64,000 nucleotides of DNA, from assembly GCA_016789265.1 (NCBI GenBank), contig JAEUQK010000027.1:1-64000 (forward strand). The letters run 5' to 3'. The notes beneath the pieces are model-generated. The model was given only the letters and a program-made list of their open reading frames with translations. It did no database searches and was not told the origin of the DNA. The translations under genes and the position numbers were made by a program. Position 1 is the first letter of the stretch. Each line of letters begins with the position of its first letter. This document shows positions 54,707 through 61,838 of the stretch, in pieces. The stretch is from Blastocatellia bacterium (GTDB taxonomy: Bacteria; Acidobacteriota; Blastocatellia; Pyrinomonadales; Pyrinomonadaceae).

Positions 54707-55627
54707 ATGGGTTTCGCATCAATGCTTGTTGGACGTTCGGGCATCTCCGTTCAGGGTGCTGACTCGGCGCATATTTCCGCCGGCCTCGAGGAATGCCGCC
54801 GAATCACAAAAAAGTACGGGACAAGCTTTTATTTCGCGACCCAGTTTTTCCCAAGAGAGGTTCGCGAGGGGATTTACGCCATTTACGCCTTTGCACGGAT
54901 CCCCGACGAGATCGTCGATGACCCATCTCTTAATGATCACGACGAGGCGATAGCCCGCCTGAACGAATGGGCCGACCGCTGGCGCAGTGCCATGCGAGCA
55001 GGGATCAGCAACGATCCCGTCCTAACTTTCATCGCCGTCCAGTTTACGAAGTACCAGATACCGATCGCCGAATGTGAGGCATTTCTGCGCTCGATGTTCA
55101 TGGACGAGGCCAAGTTCGAATATGCGAATTACGACGAACTCGAAGATTATATGTACGGCTCGGCAGGCGTGATCGGCTTGATGGTAACGCGTGTTGTCGG
55201 TTATTCGGGCGAAAATGCATTTGAATACGCGAAAAGGCTCGGATACGCATTTCAGCTGACAAACTTTTTGCGTGACATTTGTGAGGATCACGATGAACTC
55301 GGCAGGGTTTATATGCCGCAGGATGAACTCGCGAGGTTTGGCCTTACCAATGAGGACATAGCGCACAGGAATCGTGACGAACGATTTGTTGACTTTATGA
55401 AATACCAGATAGAGCGCAACCGGCAGATCTACAAGGATGCATTGCCCGGCATCAAACTTCTGCATTGGCGAGGCCGGCTGGCGGTCCGGGTCTCGTTTGT
55501 TCTGTACAGGGCGATCTTAGGTGAGATCGAGCGTGCGAACTACAATGTTTTTGAGGGGCGCGTACGCACAAATCGACAGCAGAAGTTCTATCTTTCCTTG
55601 AAAGCTCTCGCCGGAGTCTATGAATAA
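54707..55627 (+). CDS. crtB: Phytoene/squalene synthase family protein, probable phytoene synthase
   Basis: CrtB joins two geranylgeranyl diphosphates head to head into phytoene. The 306-residue protein has both aspartate-rich motifs, DEIVDDPS (near residue 66) and NFLRDICEDHDELGRVYMP (near 190), and YFATQFFPREVREGIYAIYAFAR. It overlaps the desaturase gene by 8 bases, which makes phytoene rather than squalene the likely product. It opens the carotenoid cluster. Confidence 0.92.
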   Translation: MGFASMLVGRSGISVQGADSAHISAGLEECRRITKKYGTSFYFATQFFPREVREGIYAIYAFARIPDEIVDDPSLNDHDEAIARLNEWADRWRSAMRAGISNDPVLTFIAVQFTKYQIPIAECEAFLRSMFMDEAKFEYANYDELEDYMYGSAGVIGLMVTRVVGYSGENAFEYAKRLGYAFQLTNFLRDICEDHDELGRVYMPQDELARFGLTNEDIAHRNRDERFVDFMKYQIERNRQIYKDALPGIKLLHWRGRLAVRVSFVLYRAILGEIERANYNVFEGRVRTNRQQKFYLSLKALAGVYE

Positions 55628-57122
55628 AAAGGTCGTAGTTATCGGTGCCGGCATCGGCGGACTCGGAACGGCAGGGCTATTTGCAAAGAAAGGCTACGAA
55701 GTTACTGTTCTGGAAAAGAACGAGAACCTTGGCGGACGTGCGAATATCTTTGAGTCGGACGGATATCGCTTTGACATGGGCCCGTCCTGGTACTTGGCTC
55801 CCGATCTATTCGAACATTTTTTTAGTCTGATGGGTGAAAGAATAGAGGACCACATGGATCTCGTTCGACTTTCGCCGTCGTACAGGATCTTTTTCAGCAA
55901 GGATCCGAAGCCGCTCGACATACATTCTGATATTGCGGTCGATTCCGCGACCTTCGAGGCGATCGAGCCTGGCTCGGCCGAAAGGCTGCGGGCTTACCTT
56001 AAGCAATCCGAATATCAGTACGAAGTTGCAACACAGCACTTCATGTACAAGAACTACGACACGGTCTTCGATTTCTTTAATCGACGCGTGATGACCGAGG
56101 GACAAAAGCTCTCGGTCTTTTCCAAGATGCATGCCTTCGTCTCAAAGTTCTTCAAGACCCGAAAACTGCAGCAGGTGATGGAGTACACGATGGTATTCCT
56201 CGGAACATCCCCTTACGAAGCACCGGCACTCTACAACCTGATGTCGCATATGGATTTCAATCAGGGCGTGTTCTATCCGCAAGGCGGTTTTTACGAGTTG
56301 ATCAAGGCTCTTGCGAGGATCGCGGAAAAGAACGGTGCTGATCTGAGGACGAACTCGCCTGTCGCCGAGATAATTGTCGACAGCGGCGCGACGAAGGGCG
56401 TGATGCTCGAGAGCAAAGAGTTCGTCGAAGCCGACATCGTCATCTCGAATGCCGATATCCAGTTCACCGAAACGAAGCTGCTCGGCGAGAAATGGCGGAC
56501 CCAGCCACAGAAGTATTGGAATAAACGGGTGATGGCTCCGTCGGCGTTCATTATGTATCTCGGAGTGAAAGAAAAACTGCCGAACCTGATCCATCACAAT
56601 CTCCTGTTCAGCGAAGATTGGCGAAAGAACTTCGACGACATTTACAAGGATCCGCGTTTACCGGAAGAGCCGTCGCTTTATGTATGCGCGCCGAGTGTGA
56701 CGGATCCGAGCGTCGCACCCGAAGGCAGGGAAAATCTTTTCGTCCTCGTGCCGATCGCTTCGGATCTTCAGATCTCCGCTCACGAAAAAGACGCATACTC
56801 GGAAAAGGTCCTCGCGCGGATGGAGCAAGAGATGGACCTTCCCGGCCTTCGTAAGAAGATCGAGTACAAACGCATCTACACCGTCGATAACTTTGCAGCC
56901 GACTACAACGCGTTTAAGGGGACCGCGCTCGGGCTCGCTCATACGATCTGGCAAACAGCGATATTCAGGCCGAACAATCGTTCAAAGAAAGTGAAGAATC
57001 TGTTCTACGTAGGCGCCGGAACGAACCCCGGCATCGGAACTCAGATCTGTTTGATAAGTGCGGAGTTGGTCTATAAGCGAGTCCACGGGATCAAGTCCGC
57101 AGAGCCGCTTGCATCGATCTAG
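55620..57122 (+). CDS. crtI: CrtI-family carotenoid desaturase
   Basis: A 500-residue FAD enzyme with the N-terminal dinucleotide site VVIGAGIGGLGTAGLFAKKGYEVTVLEK and GGRANIFESDGYRFDMGPSWYL. The C-terminal FAD signature is FYVGAGTNPGIGTQICLISAELV; the PGIG-x(3)-CLIS form is reminiscent of haloarchaeal carotenoid desaturases. It could turn phytoene into lycopene and perhaps also do the 3,4-desaturation (CrtD) of the C50 route; only one desaturase is present here. Overlap with crtB implies coupling. Confidence 0.92.
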   Translation: MNKKVVVIGAGIGGLGTAGLFAKKGYEVTVLEKNENLGGRANIFESDGYRFDMGPSWYLAPDLFEHFFSLMGERIEDHMDLVRLSPSYRIFFSKDPKPLDIHSDIAVDSATFEAIEPGSAERLRAYLKQSEYQYEVATQHFMYKNYDTVFDFFNRRVMTEGQKLSVFSKMHAFVSKFFKTRKLQQVMEYTMVFLGTSPYEAPALYNLMSHMDFNQGVFYPQGGFYELIKALARIAEKNGADLRTNSPVAEIIVDSGATKGVMLESKEFVEADIVISNADIQFTETKLLGEKWRTQPQKYWNKRVMAPSAFIMYLGVKEKLPNLIHHNLLFSEDWRKNFDDIYKDPRLPEEPSLYVCAPSVTDPSVAPEGRENLFVLVPIASDLQISAHEKDAYSEKVLARMEQEMDLPGLRKKIEYKRIYTVDNFAADYNAFKGTALGLAHTIWQTAIFRPNNRSKKVKNLFYVGAGTNPGIGTQICLISAELVYKRVHGIKSAEPLASI

Positions 57123-57964
57123 AAGAACTTTGGCCAGGCTACGAGCCAAAAGAGTGCAAATCCGGCGATGGTATTGATGATCGGAAACAGGCGGTAAAAC
57201 GTGAAGATTCCCATATCTCCTTTTACCCGCAGTGACAGCAGCATTAGAAACAAATAGGCAGCACCTATGATCGCAGGTGCGGCAAAGCCGGCGTCAAAGC
57301 AGATCAGAATCGCCACGAAGTAACAGGCGATGCAGAAAATGTGCGTCCATGTTTCTCCCAGCTGTGTAGCTATCGTAGCAAGGCCGGCTTCTTCGTCTGC
57401 TTTAATATCAGGTATAGCCGAGTATGCGTGCATCGCCATCGTCCATAGCCCGGCGGCGGCGAAAATGCCGAGCGGAAGAAAAGTTCCGGTCAACATTTGG
57501 TAGGCGAACGCGGCAGGGAAAACGTAGAGAACATTGAATAGTGAATCGATGAACGGAACGGTCTTCGCTCTGATCGGCGTCGCAGAATAGAAGACCGAGA
57601 AAAAGATAAATCCGGCAAGCGAGGGCAATGCTTGCGGGGCGAGAATATAGGTCGCAACAACGAACGGTATGTTCAGAACCGCGATCCAAAAGATGAGCTG
57701 CCGATGCGATCCGGGCTGCACGAGGGTCTCGTACTCAGTCTTCTTCGGATTCAGCCGATCTGTCTCCCAGTCGAAAATGTCGTTGACGCCGTAGATCAGA
57801 AGATTTGCTGGGAGCAGGAAGTATAGCCCGAAAAGCAGCGCGTCCAACCGAAGAAGATCTTCTCGCGACGCTGCGCCGGCCGCGAGTCCGACAAGGTAGG
57901 GACCGAAAACATATATCCAGAATCTCGGCCTGCTCACCTTTAGAAAGAATGTTGTGTCGGGCAT
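57119..57964 (-). CDS. UbiA-family prenyltransferase, probable lycopene elongase
   Basis: A 281-residue membrane protein with about nine helices. The two aspartate-rich motifs that bind prenyl diphosphate and Mg2+ are NDIFDWETD (61-69) and AIPDIKADEEAG (about 183-194). The pattern SRPRFWIYVFGPYLVG and YSATPIRAKTVPFID match the lycopene elongase (LyeJ/CrtEb) branch better than quinone or heme prenyltransferases. With DMAPP it would add C5 units to lycopene to give C50 carotenoids. It is divergent from the CruF-IDI gene, whose start lies within a few bases, and overlaps the end of crtI by 4 bases. Confidence 0.85.
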   Translation of the reverse strand: MPDTTFFLKVSRPRFWIYVFGPYLVGLAAGAASREDLLRLDALLFGLYFLLPANLLIYGVNDIFDWETDRLNPKKTEYETLVQPGSHRQLIFWIAVLNIPFVVATYILAPQALPSLAGFIFFSVFYSATPIRAKTVPFIDSLFNVLYVFPAAFAYQMLTGTFLPLGIFAAAGLWTMAMHAYSAIPDIKADEEAGLATIATQLGETWTHIFCIACYFVAILICFDAGFAAPAIIGAAYLFLMLLSLRVKGDMGIFTFYRLFPIINTIAGFALFWLVAWPKFF

Positions 57965-57980
57965 GATCGTAATTAGCTTA

Positions 57981-59282
57981 ATGTTTGGAAAACTTAGTAA
58001 ACAAACTGTCTATTCAATCATAGTGCTCGGATTTCTGGCGATCGGCGCATTCTTTATGGTCAACGTCGAGCTGCCGCGGTGGTCGCATTATCTTTCGGCA
58101 ATAAACGTTGTGCTTTTTTCGTTGCCGTCTTTTTGGGCCGTGCGATGGTGGCTCGGATGGCGCGACGCGGCAATTCTGTTATTGGCGTTGGGGTTGTATG
58201 CCTTGCTGATCGAAGCATCGGCAATATTAACAGGTTTTCCATATGGACACTTTGGTTATTCGGACCTACTAGGGTTTCGGATTTACGGCCTTGTGCCGTG
58301 GACCGTTGCTTTCGCCTGGACGCCTTTGATACTCGGTTCCTACGGGATCGCCGCCAACCTATTTGCAGATCGTATACTGCGGATATTCGCGAGCACCCTC
58401 ATCGTAACCTTGTTTGACGTAGTGCTCGATCCGGGTGCGGTCTTGCTGGGTTTTTGGCACTACAAGGAAGGCGGGTGGTTTTATGGCGTTCCGATGTCGA
58501 ATTTTGCCGGCTGGCTCGTAAGCGGTTTCATCGGTACGGTCCTGATCGAGTTATTGGTCGTTAAGTTCAAACCGTTATTGCCGACACCTGTTCAGTTGGC
58601 GTTGAGCGCGATCTTCATTGTCTTTTTCTGGGCCGCTATCGCCTTTTTCGGTTCGTTATACCTTTCAGCGGTGATCGGGTTGCTGAGCTTTGCCGGCCTC
58701 GTGTATCTGTTCTTCCGACATCATTACTCCTTTGACGACAAGATCGTCTTTGTTGACGAAAACGCCATACCCATTGGCACAGGTGACAAACTTCCCAGCC
58801 ATACCGGCGACACTAGACTGCATCGGGCATTTTCGATCTTCTTGTTCAACTCAAAAGGAGAATTTCTGCTGCAGCAGCGAGCGCTTTCCAAAAAAACGTG
58901 GCCGGGCGTTTGGTCAAATTCATGCTGTGGTCATGTGAAACTTCATGAAAGCTATGAACGGGCGGCCAAGCGGCGTTTGAAACAGGAACTCGGACTTTCC
59001 GGTATTGAACTTATGTTGATGCTTCCGGATTTCAAATATCGCGCTGAAAAAGACGGCATCGTTGAAAACGAGATATGTCCGGTCTTCGTGGGTTTCACAG
59101 ACAACGTGCCGGTGCCGAATCCAGACGAGGTCGAAGCGGTCGAGTGGGTCGACTGGTCCGGTTTTGTTGCTTTGCTCGATGATCCTGAAACACAGATCTC
59201 GCCATGGGCGGTGCTCGAGGCACGCGAATTATTAAGCCTGCAAGAGTTTCGAACTGCCGTGTCCAACGCGGGTGTGAGATAA
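57981..59282 (+). CDS. Fusion of CruF-like (DUF422) carotenoid domain and type I IPP isomerase
   Basis: A protein of 433 residues if started at the ATG at 57981 (GTG 57954 and ATG 57963 are in frame and also possible). Residues 1-~245 form about seven membrane helices with CruF/DUF422 motifs: GHFGYSDLLGFRIYGLVPWTV, VVLDPGAVLLGFWHY and FYGVPMSNFAGWLVSG. Residues ~255-430 form a NUDIX-fold isopentenyl-diphosphate isomerase: LHRAFSIFLFNSKGEFLLQQRA, catalytic Cys in NSCCGHV and glutamates in VENEICPVF. CruF hydrates C50 carotenoids; IDI makes DMAPP from IPP, the donor used by the lycopene elongase next door. The two domains in one chain couple precursor supply to the pathway (inference). No stop or frameshift lies between them. 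Confidence 0.88.
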   Translation: MFGKLSKQTVYSIIVLGFLAIGAFFMVNVELPRWSHYLSAINVVLFSLPSFWAVRWWLGWRDAAILLLALGLYALLIEASAILTGFPYGHFGYSDLLGFRIYGLVPWTVAFAWTPLILGSYGIAANLFADRILRIFASTLIVTLFDVVLDPGAVLLGFWHYKEGGWFYGVPMSNFAGWLVSGFIGTVLIELLVVKFKPLLPTPVQLALSAIFIVFFWAAIAFFGSLYLSAVIGLLSFAGLVYLFFRHHYSFDDKIVFVDENAIPIGTGDKLPSHTGDTRLHRAFSIFLFNSKGEFLLQQRALSKKTWPGVWSNSCCGHVKLHESYERAAKRRLKQELGLSGIELMLMLPDFKYRAEKDGIVENEICPVFVGFTDNVPVPNPDEVEAVEWVDWSGFVALLDDPETQISPWAVLEARELLSLQEFRTAVSNAGVR

Positions 59283-59318
59283 TCGAACACGTTTAGACCC
59301 AACTTTCGGAGTAGAAAG

Positions 59319-60419
59319 ATGAAACGTTTGCTTTCTTTTGTGCTTTTGCTAAATCTGTTTGGTTCGATTTTGCCCGCGCAGAAGGGTTCATTTGGCGAGA
59401 TCAAGCAATTACAGGGACCGCAAAATCCGCGGCTCGGATTTGTTATTCATGGCGGTGCCGGGGTGATCACTAAAGGCTCGCTCACGCCTGAAAAAGAAAA
59501 AGAATTCCGAGCCAAATTGGAGGAAGCTGTCCTTGCCGGATATAAGGCTTTGCAGGCCGGGAAAACAAGCGTTGACGCGGTCGAGATCGCGATCCGTATC
59601 ATGGAAGATTCGCCGCTTTTTAATGCCGGTAAGGGCGCGGTATTCACCCACGACGGAAAAAATGAACTGGACGCATCGATCATGGATGGCAAGACACTGG
59701 GTGCGGGTTCGGTTGCCGGACTTCGAAGAGTGAAAAACCCGATCACTTTGGCACGCGCCGTAATGGAAAAAAGCGAGCATGTGATGATGATCGGCGAGGG
59801 CGCGGAGAAATTTGCTGCCGAACAGAAGATCGAGCTTGTCGATCCGAAATATTTCTGGACTCAACATCGGTGGGACGCTTTGCAGCAGATCCTCAAAGAA
59901 GAAAACGAAAAGAAGGTAAAGGCAAAAGGTCAAAAGGAAAAAGCAAAGATCGATGGCGATGAATCCTCAGGAAGCAGTCAGCGGTCTGAAGTTGAAAAGC
60001 CGTCGAACAGGTTTGGTACAGTTGGCGCGGTCGCACTCGACAAGAACGGTGATCTCGCGGCAGGCACATCGACCGGCGGAATGACCAATAAGAAATACGG
60101 GCGCGTTGGCGATGCTCCGATCATCGGCGCGGGAACCTATGCAAACGACCAGACTTGTGCAGTTTCCGCAACAGGATGGGGAGAATACTTCATCAGGCTC
60201 GGAGTAGCCCGCGACATTTCCTCGCAAATGGAGTATCGGGCCATGCCGATACAACAGGCCTCAGATCTTGTCATCAAACAGAAATTGCAGAAACTTGGCG
60301 GTGACGGCGGCGTGATCGCGATCGATAAATTTGGAAACATTGGCATTTCGTTCAATTCCGAGGGGATGTACCGTGCCTATATAAATGCGGATGGTAAACC
60401 GGTTGTAGAGATCTATTGA
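59319..60419 (+). CDS. Exported isoaspartyl peptidase / L-asparaginase
   Basis: A 366-residue paralogue of the cytoplasmic IaaA at 21319, but with a signal peptide (residues 1-~20, ending LPAQ). Ntn-hydrolase motifs: GFVIHGGAGVITKG, PLFNAGKGAVFTHDGKNELDASIMDG, the cleavage site before Thr in GTVGAVALD, and STGGMTNKKYGRVGD. The loop before the cleavage Thr is unusually long and charged (Lys/Glu/Ser-rich, about 195-225). It would act in the periplasm or outside on isoaspartyl peptides. GGAG lies 8 bases before the ATG. Coupled to cinA by a 4-base overlap. Confidence 0.92.
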   Translation: MKRLLSFVLLLNLFGSILPAQKGSFGEIKQLQGPQNPRLGFVIHGGAGVITKGSLTPEKEKEFRAKLEEAVLAGYKALQAGKTSVDAVEIAIRIMEDSPLFNAGKGAVFTHDGKNELDASIMDGKTLGAGSVAGLRRVKNPITLARAVMEKSEHVMMIGEGAEKFAAEQKIELVDPKYFWTQHRWDALQQILKEENEKKVKAKGQKEKAKIDGDESSGSSQRSEVEKPSNRFGTVGAVALDKNGDLAAGTSTGGMTNKKYGRVGDAPIIGAGTYANDQTCAVSATGWGEYFIRLGVARDISSQMEYRAMPIQQASDLVIKQKLQKLGGDGGVIAIDKFGNIGISFNSEGMYRAYINADGKPVVEIY

Positions 60420-61672
60420 GTATGCTTTCTGCAGAAATAATCGCCGTCGGGTCGGAATTGCTCACTCCGCTGCGTACTGATACAAACAGTCTTTGGCTTA
60501 CGGAGAAGCTTAATGACATTGGTATTGAAGTTAAGCTCAAAACGGTCGTCGGTGACGATGAGGCCAGGCTCGAGGAGGCGATACGCGACGCGTTGAAGCG
60601 CTCTGAGATCGTCATAACCACCGGAGGGCTCGGGCCGACCGAAGACGATGTTACGCGTCAGGTTTCGGCAAAGGCAGTCGAACGGGACCTCGTCTACCAC
60701 GACGAACTTGAGGCTGAACTTCGGGAGCGGTTCAAGCGATGGGGCAGGGATATGCCGGAGATCAACAAACGCCAGGCATTCGTGATAGATGGGGCCGACG
60801 TGCTTCCCAATCCGAACGGATCTGCGGTCGGTATGTTTCTGCCGCTTGTCGGCAAATGCCTTGCAGTCTTTCCCGGCCCGCCCCGCGAGATGCGGCCGAT
60901 GTTTGAGGATTTCGTGTTCCCTAAACTCAAGGTGCTGGCCGGCGATGTCCTTGTCAAACGCCGCATACTTAGGGTTTCGGGAATGGGCGAATCAGCTGTT
61001 GACGAGATCATTGCTCCGATCTATAAGTCGTACCCCGATGTTCAAACCTCGATACTTTTCAGCCGCGTAGAGATCGAGATACACCTGATCGCCAGGTCGC
61101 CGTCGAGCGAGGAAGCGGCGGCCGTTCTTACGGAATTGACTGAAAAGATATGTTCGGCACTCGGGCCCGCAGTCTTTGCGACTAACGGCGAGACAATGGA
61201 AGAGGTTGTCGGGTCGCTGTTAAAAGCTCGCGGCAAGACGGTTTCGGTAGCTGAAAGCTGTACGGGCGGGATGATAGGAATGCGGTTGACCGAGGTTTCC
61301 GGTTCATCCGCGTATTTCATCGAGGGTTCCGTTGTTTACTCTAACGAATCGAAGTTACGAACATTAAACGTTTCCGAACTAACCCTAAGGGATCACGGGG
61401 CGGTTAGCTCCGAAACAGCGGAAGCAATGGCAAAGGGAATGAGGGAACGATCTGGCAGCGACTTTGCGATCTCTGTGACCGGAATCGCCGGGCCGGACGG
61501 CGGAACCGAAGAAAAGCCGGTCGGTACGGTTTTCATCGGCTATTCGGACCCGCGGCGGACGAGATCGATGAAATTCGTCTTTCCTGGCGACCGTGAATTG
61601 ATCCGGTGGCGATCAAGCCAGGCGGCCCTCGACTATCTCCGCCGCCAGATACTCAAAGAAACCTCTAATTAA
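60416..61672 (+). CDS. cinA: CinA-type nicotinamide-nucleotide amidase
   Basis: A 418-residue protein with two parts: the N-terminal MoCF/COG1058 domain (about 1-170: SAEIIAVGSELLT, TTGGLGPTEDDVTR, GSAVGMFLPL) and the C-terminal PncC amidase domain (about 258-415: SVAESCTGGMIGMRLTEVSGSSAYF, ISVTGIAGPDGGTEEKPVGTVFIG). It hydrolyses NMN, recycling pyridine nucleotides, and may handle damaged NAD forms. The TTG at 60416 overlaps the previous stop (TTGA); the ATG at 60422 is the alternative. Confidence 0.95.
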   Translation: MSMLSAEIIAVGSELLTPLRTDTNSLWLTEKLNDIGIEVKLKTVVGDDEARLEEAIRDALKRSEIVITTGGLGPTEDDVTRQVSAKAVERDLVYHDELEAELRERFKRWGRDMPEINKRQAFVIDGADVLPNPNGSAVGMFLPLVGKCLAVFPGPPREMRPMFEDFVFPKLKVLAGDVLVKRRILRVSGMGESAVDEIIAPIYKSYPDVQTSILFSRVEIEIHLIARSPSSEEAAAVLTELTEKICSALGPAVFATNGETMEEVVGSLLKARGKTVSVAESCTGGMIGMRLTEVSGSSAYFIEGSVVYSNESKLRTLNVSELTLRDHGAVSSETAEAMAKGMRERSGSDFAISVTGIAGPDGGTEEKPVGTVFIGYSDPRRTRSMKFVFPGDRELIRWRSSQAALDYLRRQILKETSN

Positions 61673-61838
61673 CGTCCAAAATGCTTGCATTTTCAGGCGT
61701 TAAGGTTGAAAATCACAGGAGCGCATCGTCGGCCGCACCTGGCCTGACAATTTTGAAACTTTGCTGCCTCAAACTCGTGAAAGTTAACTGTGACGGGTCC
61801 TTTCCCCTTTTTCGCAAAAGCGTGTCGAGACCAAACCT

